A stretch of 64,000 nucleotides of DNA from Arthrobacter sp. B0490 (GTDB taxonomy: Bacteria; Actinomycetota; Actinomycetes; Actinomycetales; Micrococcaceae): NCBI RefSeq assembly GCF_002929355.1, contig NZ_PJIR01000009.1, forward strand, positions 62,001 to 126,000, written 5' to 3'. Each line of letters begins with the position of its first letter. The stretch's first letter is position 1. The notes under the pieces were generated by a model that saw nothing but the letters and a program-made list of their open reading frames with translations, had not been told where the DNA came from and ran no database searches. The position numbers and the translations under genes were made by a program. This document shows, piece by piece, positions 31,337 to 42,218 of this stretch.

Positions 31337-33355
31337 CTATCTACCGTTCGGGTCCGGCAGCTGGGCCTTCACCGTCGGAATGCTCTCTGTGGACGTGCCT
31401 TCCACGCAGTCCGGGTCGGCGCACTTTCCAGCGCGGTCGTGCTTCGTCACGAGGTCGAACTGCACCCCGCCGTGTTGTTCCACGCCGGTGCGTATGGCTC
31501 GCTCCACCACGGACGTGGCCAGGCGTCGCCGCAAGGAGAGGGGATCGCGACGCAGGTCCTTGGTGAGGGCGAAGCAGAGCAACATCATGACAATGACGAA
31601 CGGTAGCGCCGCCACGATAGTGATCCGTTGAAGGCCGGCCAAGGCTTCCGATGGTTCATCACCGCCGGCCATCAGCATGACCGCCGCTACGGCGCCGGTA
31701 AGGCAGCCCCAGAAGATGACCACTCCGCGGCGGGGGTGCTCCGCGCCGTTGGAACTCAGCGATCCCATGACGATGGAGGCGGCGTCAGCGCCGGTGATGA
31801 AGAAGATGGCGACCAGAACCATGGCCAGCGCGATAACGGCGGTGGTGGCCCAGTCGGGCATGCTCAGATTCTTGACCAGGTCGAAGAGCGCTCCGTCGAA
31901 GTTGACGGACGGTGTCCCGTCGACCATGGTGACTAGGCCGGGGGTGTTGGCGTCGTCGGCTTCCTGCTGGACATGGAAGGCGGCGCCTCCGAAGATGGCG
32001 AACCAGATGACGCTGACGACGCTGGGGACCAGCAGCACGCCGGTCACGAACTGGCGGATGGTGCGGCCGCGGCTGATGCGGGCGATGAAGAGGCCCACAA
32101 AAGGCGTCCAGGACACCCACCAGGCCCAGTAGAAGATGGTCCAACCGGTCAGCCAGCTACGCAGTGACTCATCGCCGACCGCTTCGGTCCGGGACGACAT
32201 CTCGGCCAGATCGCGGACGTAGTCGCCGATCGCGGCGGGGATCAGATTGAGGATGAAAAGGGTGGGACCGGCGATGAAGATGATCAATGCAAGGACGACG
32301 GCCAGGACCATATTGATGTTGGAGAGCCACTGGATGCCGCGGCTGATGCCGGAGACGGCCGAAGCGACGAAGCACAGGGTGAGGACGGCGACGATCGCCA
32401 CGAGCACGGGCGTGCCGATCTCGCCGAACCAGCCGTTGGAGGTCAGGCCGCTGCCGATCTGCAGGGCACCCAGGCCCAGGGATGCTGCGGTACCGAACAA
32501 GGTGGCGAAAATGGCAAGGATGTTGATGAACTTCCCGATCGGTCCTTCGACCGTCCTGACTCCGAAGATCGACGTGAAGGCGACGGAGATCAGTTGCCTG
32601 CGACCCAAGCGGTAGGTCCCGTAGGCCATGGCGATACCCACGACGGCGTACATGGCCCACGGGTGCAGGGTCCAGTGGAATATCGAGGTGGCCATTGCCG
32701 TCTGGATTGCTTCCGATGTCCTTCCATCCACGGTTCCAGGTGGGGGGGAGATGTAGTGGTAGAGCGGTTCGGCCACGCCGTAGAACATCAGCCCAATTCC
32801 CATCCCGGCGGCGAACATCATGGCAACCCAGGAGACTGTACGGAATTCGGGCTTCTCGCCGTCCTTGCCCAGCGGGATGTTGCCGAATTTCCCCAGAGCC
32901 AGCCACAGGACGAATACCACGAAGAGCGATGCCATGAGCATGAAGAGCCACCCGGTGTACTCCATGACCCAGTTGAGGGCGCCCGTGGAAGTGCTGGACA
33001 GACTGTCCCGTCCTACAAAGCCCCAGATGACGAAGGCGATGGCGATGGCCCCTGTGATGCCGAAGATGGTCTTGTCGAGGGTGAGCTTGTGGTTCCGGCG
33101 ATCCGCAACTGCTTGCTCAGTCCTGGCATGACGCAGCTCCTCGAGGATCTCCTCGTACTCGACATCCGGCAGGGGCGCGTTCTCCCCCTCCGGACCGGGG
33201 GCAGCCGGGATCCTGTGGGAATCGGTGGAGACGGCGATGACTGCTCCGCTCCGCTCCCCACCTCCAGGTTGCGCGTCACGCGAGCCCTGTGGCGCCCCGT
33301 TCTCAGCAGACAACTCCGGGGGGTCTTGGGGTCTGAGGTCACCATCAAAAGCCAT
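31337..33355 (-). CDS. BCCT-family glycine betaine transporter
   Basis: The ATG at 33355, preceded by AAAGGA, gives 672 residues. A charged N-terminal tail of about 95 residues precedes 12 membrane segments. The family signature is present: GWTIFYWAWWVSWTPFVGLFIARISRGRTIRQF, including the aromatic box tryptophans, and the glycine-rich AAGMGIGLMFYGVAEPLYHY. BCCT carriers of the BetP/OpuD type import betaine or choline with sodium. Position next to gbcAB points to betaine. A C-terminal hydrophilic tail of about 65 residues contains two Cys (CADPDC). TGATATATCA operators lie upstream. Confidence 0.92.
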   Translation of the reverse strand: MAFDGDLRPQDPPELSAENGAPQGSRDAQPGGGERSGAVIAVSTDSHRIPAAPGPEGENAPLPDVEYEEILEELRHARTEQAVADRRNHKLTLDKTIFGITGAIAIAFVIWGFVGRDSLSSTSTGALNWVMEYTGWLFMLMASLFVVFVLWLALGKFGNIPLGKDGEKPEFRTVSWVAMMFAAGMGIGLMFYGVAEPLYHYISPPPGTVDGRTSEAIQTAMATSIFHWTLHPWAMYAVVGIAMAYGTYRLGRRQLISVAFTSIFGVRTVEGPIGKFINILAIFATLFGTAASLGLGALQIGSGLTSNGWFGEIGTPVLVAIVAVLTLCFVASAVSGISRGIQWLSNINMVLAVVLALIIFIAGPTLFILNLIPAAIGDYVRDLAEMSSRTEAVGDESLRSWLTGWTIFYWAWWVSWTPFVGLFIARISRGRTIRQFVTGVLLVPSVVSVIWFAIFGGAAFHVQQEADDANTPGLVTMVDGTPSVNFDGALFDLVKNLSMPDWATTAVIALAMVLVAIFFITGADAASIVMGSLSSNGAEHPRRGVVIFWGCLTGAVAAVMLMAGGDEPSEALAGLQRITIVAALPFVIVMMLLCFALTKDLRRDPLSLRRRLATSVVERAIRTGVEQHGGVQFDLVTKHDRAGKCADPDCVEGTSTESIPTVKAQLPDPNGR

Positions 33356-33837
33356 GAGCGGGTCCTTTGCTCGATGAGGCATGGGCCTGCGGTTGCACAG
33401 GGCCCTCGGGAGTCAGACCGGGAAGGCTGGGGCCTCTTCCGATGCGACGATCATGACGTTTCCGTCGACGATATGAACTTCGTGGGTGCAGCCCTTCCAT
33501 GGTCGGGCGCCCCGGTTTCGCGGACGTACTCCCTCTGTGTTCAGAAGGTTAATCCTTGATATGTTCTGACTACCGGTCTTGATATATCAGATGACTGTAT
33601 TGCAGGCAGGGAGGTATGTCCAGAGTTCCTGGACGGCCGTCGACGCGCGGAGCCGACGGCGCCACGCCTGCGATCCAGCCGGGTGATACAGGCCTCCGGC
33701 CCCTAGGCCATCCCAGCCACCACGGTTACCCGACCCTGCGTCCTCGTGGTTAGATATTGATATATCAGTTGGTGGAAGGCTGGGTGACAGCAGTCGGGGC
33801 ATCGAGGCCCTGACGCAGCTCGGGAGGAGACGTGGAC
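33356..33837. promoter_or_regulatory. Promoter region with two TGATATATCA operators
   Basis: This 482-bp region separates the BCCT gene from a divergent GntR gene. Two perfect TGATATATCA palindromes lie at 33580-33589 and 33758-33767, one toward each gene. A partial copy (TTGATATGTTCT) begins at 33556. Such AT-rich dyads stand out in this GC-rich DNA. Similar sites precede the purU and glyA genes. No coding sequence is supported. Confidence 0.8.
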
Positions 33838-34533
33838 ATGGGGCACGCTGGCCGATTACCGGTGGAGGCGGGTGCTTCTTCGGCGTCGCTGAGACACGAC
33901 GAGGAATCCTTTGCCGACTTCGCCTACAGGATGTTGTGCGACGAATTGATCGTTCTGGACATCAAGCCGGGGGAGCCCCTCAATGATGAAGTGATCTCCC
34001 GCCGACTCGGCGTTGGCAGGACGCCGATCCGCGAAGCCATGAAACGCCTCGAAAGTGACCATCTGGTGGTGGCCTACCCCCGGCGTGGGACGTTCGCCGC
34101 TGGTGTGGACATCAAGGACCTGGCCGAGATCTCCGAGATCCGACAGCTCCTGGAGCCGGTGGCCGCCGCGCGGGCTGCGCGACATGCGTCGCCGCAGCTC
34201 CGGAAGGAGATCCGCGACTTCGCGCACGAAGTCGCGCAACTGCTACCCCGAATACAGTCGCAGCAAGATCTCATGCGCCTGGATATGCGGGTGCATCGGA
34301 TGATCTACCGGGCTACCGGAAGCAGGCACCTTGAAGACATCCTGGTCCGGTACGACAACTTGGCGACGCGGATCTGGAGCCTGGTGCTCGAAAAGCTCCC
34401 GCCGGTGTCCGAGCACATTGCCCAACACATCGAGCTGCTCGAGTGCATCGCGGCTGGGGACTCCGACGCTGCTGCGCGGTTGACCACCCGGCACGTCACC
34501 GACTTCGAGAACCTCATCAGGGCCGTGCTGTAG
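33838..34533 (+). CDS. GntR-family (FCD) regulator of betaine catabolism, copy 1
   Basis: An ATG at 33838, eight bases after GGAGGAG, gives 231 residues; a GTG at 33832 is too close to it. The HTH reads FAYRMLCDELIVLDIKPGEPLNDEVISRRLGVGRTPIREAMKRLESDHLVVAYPRRGTF. The FCD domain keeps the metal/ligand residues (RLDMRVHRMIYRATGSRHL, HIELLECIAAGD). It is a paralogue of the protein encoded at 38425-39102: both contain PRRGTFA and VRYDNLATRIW-type segments. Location and the TGATATATCA sites suggest that it controls the betaine genes. Confidence 0.9.
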   Translation: MGHAGRLPVEAGASSASLRHDEESFADFAYRMLCDELIVLDIKPGEPLNDEVISRRLGVGRTPIREAMKRLESDHLVVAYPRRGTFAAGVDIKDLAEISEIRQLLEPVAAARAARHASPQLRKEIRDFAHEVAQLLPRIQSQQDLMRLDMRVHRMIYRATGSRHLEDILVRYDNLATRIWSLVLEKLPPVSEHIAQHIELLECIAAGDSDAAARLTTRHVTDFENLIRAVL

Positions 34534-34626
34534 CCAGGGTGAGTACCCGCTCAGTATGAGCGGATACAGGAGAGGTCGCCCCGAGCGCCTGAAGAATGGC
34601 AGCGGCCTTCGTGAGTATCCCGGCCG

Positions 34627-34806
34627 GCTCCTCTCCACGGTGCTGATGTCGGGAGCTCCTGTCATCGAACCGGGAGGGTAGGCAGCCAAGACGACAGCCG
34701 TCCTCGACGGGTCCCGGGCAATCGTGGCTTCGATGGTGCTCACCAGCTGGTGCGCCGTGGTGTCCTTCGTCGACGTCCCGAGCTCACGCTTCAGCTGCCC
34801 GTCCAC
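34627..34806 (-). pseudogene. Remnant of a chorismate-binding enzyme (pabB-like)
   Basis: About 60 codons read TTAHQLVSTIEATIARDP and then AAYPPGSMTGAPDISTVE. This matches the C-terminal chorismate-binding core of aminodeoxychorismate synthase component I (HQLVST, PPGSMTGAPK, TMEI). The usual Lys after GAP is Asp here, and similarity stops after TVERS. No start, no upstream domain and no downstream continuation in this frame exist. It sits 40 bp beyond the dimethylglycine oxidase stop. It looks like the scar of a deletion or insertion that brought the betaine genes to this place. Confidence 0.7.
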
Positions 34807-34845
34807 CTCTGGCGACGCGCTCCGCCGGCGGGTACGGCGGGTGGG

Positions 34846-37389
<2,544 letters not shown>

Positions 37390-38304
37390 TTACCGGAACA
37401 CGACGGTGCTGGTCCGGTCCAGCAGGACGCGGTGCTCGCAGTGCCACCGCACGGCGCGCGACAGTGCCAGCGCTTCGGCGTCCTGGCCGACCGTCGAGAG
37501 GGCGGTCGGTCCGAAGCTGTGGTCGACCCTGATCACTTCCTGTTCGATGATCGGCCCCTCATCGAGTTCCGCAGTGACGTAGTGGGCTGTCGCGCCGACC
37601 AGTTTGACGCCACGATCGTAGGCCTGATGGTAGGGGCGTGCGCCCTTGAATCCCGGGAGGAAGGAATGGTGGATGTTGATCGCCCGGCCTTCGAGAGCGC
37701 GGCAGAGGTCGTCGGACAGTACCTGCATGTACCGGGCGAGCACGACGAGGTCGATGTCATGCTCGTCCACCAGGTCCAGGAGGCGCTGTTCGACATCCGA
37801 CTTCGTCTCGGGGGTCACCGGGAGGTAGATGAAGGGGAGGCCGGCGGCTTCGGCCATGGCCCGGTGGGTTTCGTGGTTGGAGACTACAAGGGCGATGTCG
37901 CCGCCGAGGCTTCCGCCCCGCCAGCGGAAGAGCAGGTCGTTCAGGCAGTGGCCGAACTTGGACACCATCACGAGGATGCGTTGCTTCGTCTGGTCGTGGA
38001 AGCTGAACTTCATGTCGAAGCGGTCAGCGATCGGGCGGAATTCCTCCTGGAGCCTCTCCGGGGTGTAGGCCGCCGAGCCGGAGAAGGCGGACCGCAGATG
38101 GAGCGTCTGGCGGAGGCCGTCATCGAACTGCTGGTGCTCGTCGATGTTGAAGCCACGATCGAAGAGGAAGGTGGTGACTGCCTGGACGATGCCGGCGCGT
38201 TCAACGCATGACAGTGTGAGCACGAACCTCCGCGTCTGGCCGTCCACCTGGGCCTCCGACTGGGGCAGCGTGCTGGTCGATGAGTCTGTCGCCACGAGAG
38301 TCAT
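37390..38304 (-). CDS. purU: Formyltetrahydrofolate deformylase
   Basis: This 304-residue protein has an N-terminal ACT domain (FVLTLSCVERAGIVQAVTTFLFDRGFNI) and a formyltransferase-like domain with NIHHSFLPGFKGARPYHQAYDRGVKLVGATAHYV and the catalytic Asp in ELDEGPIIEQEV. It hydrolyses 10-formyl-THF to formate and THF. In betaine demethylation it frees THF loaded by dimethylglycine and sarcosine oxidases. FolD, needed to turn methylene-THF into 10-formyl-THF, is not in the window and must lie elsewhere. Confidence 0.94.
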   Translation of the reverse strand: MTLVATDSSTSTLPQSEAQVDGQTRRFVLTLSCVERAGIVQAVTTFLFDRGFNIDEHQQFDDGLRQTLHLRSAFSGSAAYTPERLQEEFRPIADRFDMKFSFHDQTKQRILVMVSKFGHCLNDLLFRWRGGSLGGDIALVVSNHETHRAMAEAAGLPFIYLPVTPETKSDVEQRLLDLVDEHDIDLVVLARYMQVLSDDLCRALEGRAINIHHSFLPGFKGARPYHQAYDRGVKLVGATAHYVTAELDEGPIIEQEVIRVDHSFGPTALSTVGQDAEALALSRAVRWHCEHRVLLDRTSTVVFR

Positions 38305-38338
38305 GTCCCCTCCTTAGATATATTCCACAACCTACGAC

Positions 38339-38348
38339 TGATATATTA
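38339..38348. promoter_or_regulatory. TGATATATTA operator between purU and GntR copy 2
   Basis: TGATATATTA differs from the perfect TGATATATCA palindrome by one base. It lies between the divergent purU (start 38304) and GntR (start 38425) genes. A second AT-rich segment, TTAGATATATTCC, lies just before purU at 38314-38326. The sites match those before the BCCT and glyA genes. Confidence 0.72.
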
Positions 38349-38424
38349 GAACCGGTCATGAGCGTATACTGGCCAGAAGTGAAGGTCAACAGCCTGTCGG
38401 CCTGTTCGAGAAGGGGGCCACGGG

Positions 38425-39102
38425 ATGGCTTATGGGAGTCTGGCACCTACTGATGCGACGAAGAGGTCGCTGGCCGACGTCGCGTACGAACGCATACGGG
38501 ACCGGTTGCTGATGCTCGATATCAAGCCTGGCGACCTGATCAATGACGACGACCTCGCCAAGGACCTCGGCGTGGGTCGGACCCCTGTACGGGAAGCCTT
38601 GAAGCGGCTGGAGCTGGATCGCCTGGTGGTTTCCTATCCGCGGAGGGGTACTTTCGCGACGTGGGTGGAGGTCACTGATCTCGCGTTCATATCCGAGATC
38701 CGCACCCAGCTGGAGCCTCTTGCGGCATCCCGGGCGGCGCGGGTGGCGACGGAGTCGGTGAGGGAGCAACTGCGGACTGTCATGCATGCTGTCGAGTCCT
38801 TCGACACGGGTGCGGCATCCGTCGTCGAGACCCTGCGCCTGGATGCCCGCGTGCACCAGGGCATCTACGCGGCCGCCGCCAATCCTCATCTCGAAGACGT
38901 CCTGATCCGGTACGACAATCTCGCGACACGAATCTGGTGCATGGTCCTGGATCGCCTTCCCGATCTGTCGCATCACGTGCATGAGCATGTGGACCTGCTC
39001 CGTGCCGTGATCGACGGAGACGAAGTTCGGGCCGGGGAGCTCGCGCGTATCCATGTCAGCGGCTTCGAGCACGCTGTACGCCAGACCCTCTTCGCGGCCT
39101 AG
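38425..39102 (+). CDS. GntR-family (FCD) regulator of betaine catabolism, copy 2
   Basis: The ATG with AAGGGGG eight bases upstream gives 225 residues. The HTH reads VAYERIRDRLLMLDIKPGDLINDDDLAKDLGVGRTPVREALKRLELDRLVVSYPRRGTFA. The FCD domain follows (LRLDARVHQGIYAAAANPHLEDVLIRYDNLATRIW). It is a close paralogue of the product at 33838-34533. It lies between the purU-dmg operon and the glyA-sox operon, with TGATATAT-type sites on both sides. A metabolite such as sarcosine, glycine or dimethylglycine could be the ligand; this is not shown by sequence. Confidence 0.9.
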   Translation: MAYGSLAPTDATKRSLADVAYERIRDRLLMLDIKPGDLINDDDLAKDLGVGRTPVREALKRLELDRLVVSYPRRGTFATWVEVTDLAFISEIRTQLEPLAASRAARVATESVREQLRTVMHAVESFDTGAASVVETLRLDARVHQGIYAAAANPHLEDVLIRYDNLATRIWCMVLDRLPDLSHHVHEHVDLLRAVIDGDEVRAGELARIHVSGFEHAVRQTLFAA

Positions 39103-39120
39103 GCACGTTCCCGCCTCAGG

Positions 39121-39160
39121 AAGGGGGCCCGGCTCGAGGGCCGCCTTCACGCCCCTTTTT
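39121..39160 (+). terminator. Probable intrinsic terminator after GntR copy 2
   Basis: AAGGGGGC at 39121 can pair with GCCCCTTTT ending at 39159, around a nested GCCC/GGGC stem. A run of five T follows. It begins 18 bp after the GntR stop and separates it from the glyA operon promoter. Confidence 0.6.
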
Positions 39161-39237
39161 GCTGCACGGCTCGCCGCCCGAGCCGCAGGGACCTGTTGAC
39201 ACTTCCCGCTGGAGGTAGAACACTAGAAACACAGAAC

Positions 39238-39247
39238 TAATATATCA
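39238..39247. promoter_or_regulatory. TAATATATCA operator before glyA
   Basis: TAATATATCA, one base off the perfect TGATATATCA dyad, lies 34 bp before glyA. A related GGATATTAGA follows at 39250. A TTGACA box at 39196 may be the -35 element of the glyA-soxBDAG promoter, which would place the site just downstream of the transcription start, as expected for repression. Confidence 0.7.
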
Positions 39248-39280
39248 AGCGGATATTAGACAGCAGAAGGAGGAGAACAG

Positions 39281-40579
39281 ATGGTCGACGTGTTGACCCG
39301 CTCGCTCGCCGAGACCGATCCCGTGATCCATACCGCTGTACAGCAGGAACTGCTGCGCCAGCAGGGCACCCTGGAAATGATCGCATCCGAGAACTTCGCA
39401 CCGACCGCAGTCATGGAGGCGCAGGGATCTGTGCTCACCAACAAGTACGCCGAGGGCTACCCGGGCAGGCGATACTACGGCGGCTGCGAACACGTGGACG
39501 TGGTCGAGCAGCTCGCCATCGACCGTCTGACGTCATTGTTCGGCTCCCGATACGCCAACGTGCAGCCCCACTCGGGCGCCCAGGCCAATGCAGCGGCGAT
39601 GTCCGCCCTCATCCAGCCCGGTGACACCCTCCTCGGACTGGATCTCGCGCACGGCGGTCACCTCACCCATGGCATGCGCATCAACTTCTCCGGCAAGCTC
39701 TACACGATCGTCCCGTACGGGGTGCGTGAAGATGACTTCATGGTCGACATGGCCGAGGTCGAGCGCCTGGCGGTCGAGACCAGGCCGAAGCTGATCGTCG
39801 CCGGCTGGTCCGCCTACTCCCGGCAGCTGGACTTCGCCGAGTTCCGGCGGATCGCGGACCTCGTAGGCGCCTACCTGATGGTGGACATGGCGCATTTCGC
39901 AGGCCTGGTGGCCGCAGGACTGCACCCCAACCCCATGCCTTACGCGCACATCGTCACGAGCACCACCCACAAGACCCTTGGAGGTCCGCGCGGTGGTGTG
40001 ATCCTGACCGATGACGCCGACATCGCGAAGAAGGTCAACTCCGCGGTGTTCCCCGGACAGCAGGGCGGCCCCCTCGAGCATGTCATCGCCGCGAAGGCTG
40101 TCGCGTTCAAGCTCGCTGCCGAGCCCGAGTTCCGCGACCGCCAGGAACGCACCCTCGAAGGCGCCCGCATCATTGCCGAACGCATGCTGGCCGCCGATGT
40201 CGCAGAGTCCGGTGTGACCGTCGTCAGCGGTGGCACCGACGTGCACCTGGTCCTGGTGGACCTGCGCGATTCGGAACTGGACGGCCAGCAGGGCGAGGAC
40301 CGCCTGGACCGGGTCGGGATCACGGTCAATCGCAATGCCGTGCCCTTCGATCCGCGCCCGCCCATGGTCTCTTCCGGTCTTCGGATCGGCACGCCGGCGC
40401 TGGCCACGCGTGGCTTCGGGACGACGGAATTCACCGAGGTCGCGGACATCATCGCCGCAGCACTCAAGCGCGATTTCAGCGACGAGACCGTGGCGGTGCT
40501 CCGGCAGCGGGTCGAAATCCTGGCGGGGAAGTTCCCCCTCTACCCGAACCTCTCCACCGACACACCCGAGGAGGCATGA
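39281..40579 (+). CDS. glyA: Serine hydroxymethyltransferase
   Basis: The protein has 432 residues. The PLP lysine is K231 in [13 protein letters not shown], and the N-terminal [21 protein letters not shown] and QPHSGAQAN motifs are intact. It combines glycine with methylene-THF to make serine, thus using both the glycine and one-carbon products of sarcosine oxidase. An AAGGAGGAG ribosome-binding site precedes the ATG. It is first in the operon glyA-soxB-soxD-soxA-soxG, and its stop overlaps the soxB start (ATGA). It is probably a catabolic copy, since a housekeeping glyA is expected elsewhere. Confidence 0.96.
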   Translation: MVDVLTRSLAETDPVIHTAVQQELLRQQGTLEMIASENFAPTAVMEAQGSVLTNKYAEGYPGRRYYGGCEHVDVVEQLAIDRLTSLFGSRYANVQPHSGAQANAAAMSALIQPGDTLLGLDLAHGGHLTHGMRINFSGKLYTIVPYGVREDDFMVDMAEVERLAVETRPKLIVAGWSAYSRQLDFAEFRRIADLVGAYLMVDMAHFAGLVAAGLHPNPMPYAHIVTSTTHKTLGGPRGGVILTDDADIAKKVNSAVFPGQQGGPLEHVIAAKAVAFKLAAEPEFRDRQERTLEGARIIAERMLAADVAESGVTVVSGGTDVHLVLVDLRDSELDGQQGEDRLDRVGITVNRNAVPFDPRPPMVSSGLRIGTPALATRGFGTTEFTEVADIIAAALKRDFSDETVAVLRQRVEILAGKFPLYPNLSTDTPEEA

Positions 40580-41796
40580 TGGCCGATCTGCTTCCGGAGC
40601 ACCCGGAATTCCTGTGGCACAACCCGGCCCCCAAGAAGAGCTACGACGCGGTGATCGTCGGCGGTGGCGGGCACGGCCTCGCCACCGCCTACTATCTCGC
40701 CAAGAACCACGGCATGACGAACATCGCGGTCCTGGAGAAGGGCTGGCTGGCGGGCGGCAACATGGCCCGGAACACCACCATCATCCGCTCCAACTACTTG
40801 TGGGACGAGAGCGCGGCCATCTACGAACACGCCCTCAAGCTCTGGGAGATCCTGCCCGAGGAACTCGACTACGACTTCCTGTTCAGTCAGCGCGGCGTGA
40901 TGAACCTCGCCCATACCCTGGGCGATGTCCGCGAGAGCATGCGCCGGGTCGGCGCGAACAGGCTCAACGGCGTGGACGCCGAGTGGCTCGACCCCCAGCA
41001 GGTCAAGGAACTGTGTCCCATCCTGAACATCAGCGACAACATCCGTTACCCGGTCATGGGGGCCACCTACCAGCCGCGCGCCGGCATCGCGAAGCACGAC
41101 CACGTGGCCTGGGCCTTCGCCCGCAAATGCGACGAACTCGGCGTGGACATCATCCAGAACTGCGAGGTCACCGGCTTCCTGAAGGACGGAAACCGCGTGG
41201 TGGGCGTCCAGACCAACCAGGGGACCATCCATACCGAGAAGGTGGGGCTGTGCGCTGCCGGCCACAGCTCGGTCCTGGCCGAGATGGCCGGTTTCCGGCT
41301 CCCCATCCAATCCCACCCCTTGCAGGCCCTGGTCTCCGAACTCCACGAACCGGTCCACCCCACCGTCGTGATGTCCAACCACGTCCACGTCTACGTCTCC
41401 CAGGCCCACAAGGGTGAACTGGTCATGGGCGCCGGCGTCGATGCCTACAACGGGTACGGCCAGCGGGGCTCCTTCCATGTGATCGAACACCAGATGGCCG
41501 CCGCCGTCGAACTGTTCCCCATCTTCGCGCGGGCACATGTGCTGCGGACCTGGGGCGGGATCGTCGACACCACACTGGACGCCTCACCCATCGTCGGTAC
41601 CACCCCGGTGGACAATATGTTCGTCAACTGCGGATGGGGTACCGGCGGATTCAAGGGGACCCCGGCGGCAGGGCTCACCTTCGCCCACACCATCGCCACC
41701 GGGACGCCCCACGAACTGAACAGACCGTTCGCGCTGGAGCGGTTCGAGACCGGCGCCCTCATCGACGAACACGGCGCAGCCGCCGTGGCGCACTGA
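40576..41796 (+). CDS. soxB: Sarcosine oxidase subunit beta
   Basis: This 406-residue subunit oxidises sarcosine to glycine. The FAD motif is [23 protein letters not shown], followed by [23 protein letters not shown] His for covalent FMN attachment is expected in [10 protein letters not shown] or nearby. The C-terminal [15 protein letters not shown] and [16 protein letters not shown] are typical of heterotetrameric sarcosine oxidases. The start ATG overlaps the glyA stop; a second ATG three bases later is possible. Confidence 0.95.
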   Translation: MMADLLPEHPEFLWHNPAPKKSYDAVIVGGGGHGLATAYYLAKNHGMTNIAVLEKGWLAGGNMARNTTIIRSNYLWDESAAIYEHALKLWEILPEELDYDFLFSQRGVMNLAHTLGDVRESMRRVGANRLNGVDAEWLDPQQVKELCPILNISDNIRYPVMGATYQPRAGIAKHDHVAWAFARKCDELGVDIIQNCEVTGFLKDGNRVVGVQTNQGTIHTEKVGLCAAGHSSVLAEMAGFRLPIQSHPLQALVSELHEPVHPTVVMSNHVHVYVSQAHKGELVMGAGVDAYNGYGQRGSFHVIEHQMAAAVELFPIFARAHVLRTWGGIVDTTLDASPIVGTTPVDNMFVNCGWGTGGFKGTPAAGLTFAHTIATGTPHELNRPFALERFETGALIDEHGAAAVAH

Positions 41797-41810
41797 AGGA
41801 GAGGCCGGAC

Positions 41811-42218
41811 ATGCTCCTCATCTCATGCCCCAACTGCGGCTCCCGCGACGAGACCGAATTCCACTACGGGGGTCAGGCCCACGTGCCCTATCCCGAGAAC
41901 CCCGCGGAGCTGGACGACCGCCAATGGGCGGAGTTCCTGTTCTACCGCGACAACACCAGGGGCGCCTTCGCCGAACGCTGGCTCCACAGCACCGGCTGCC
42001 GCCAGTGGTTCAACATGCTCCGCGACACGGTCACCTACGAGATCCAGGCGGTCTACCCCATGGGTACGGGCCGTCCGGACAGTGCCGCGCCGGCTCCTGA
42101 GTCCGGCACCGCCAGCACCGCCCCGGACAGCACCACCACCGGGACGGCGGCTCCGGACATCTCCGGCACAAGCACGGGCCCCGCCAGCACGACCGCCCCG
42201 GAAGGAGCAACCAAGTGA
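41811..42218 (+). CDS. soxD: Sarcosine oxidase subunit delta with low-complexity tail
   Basis: The ATG at 41811, after GAAGGAGAGG, gives 135 residues. The conserved part (1-85) starts [21 protein letters not shown] and contains [29 protein letters not shown]. The Cys residues (CPNC, plus His/Cys later) bind zinc in known delta subunits. Usual length is about 90-100 residues. Here about 48 extra residues rich in Thr, Ser, Ala, Pro and Gly follow. The stop overlaps the soxA GTG start (GTGA). Confidence 0.93.
   Translation: MLLISCPNCGSRDETEFHYGGQAHVPYPENPAELDDRQWAEFLFYRDNTRGAFAERWLHSTGCRQWFNMLRDTVTYEIQAVYPMGTGRPDSAAPAPESGTASTAPDSTTTGTAAPDISGTSTGPASTTAPEGATK

Noticed and set aside
34580..34640. 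An IclR-like fragment (AGILTKAAAILQALG) in another frame beside the pabB remnant
   Set aside because: The frame is only about 35 codons before a stop; similarity is too weak to defend.
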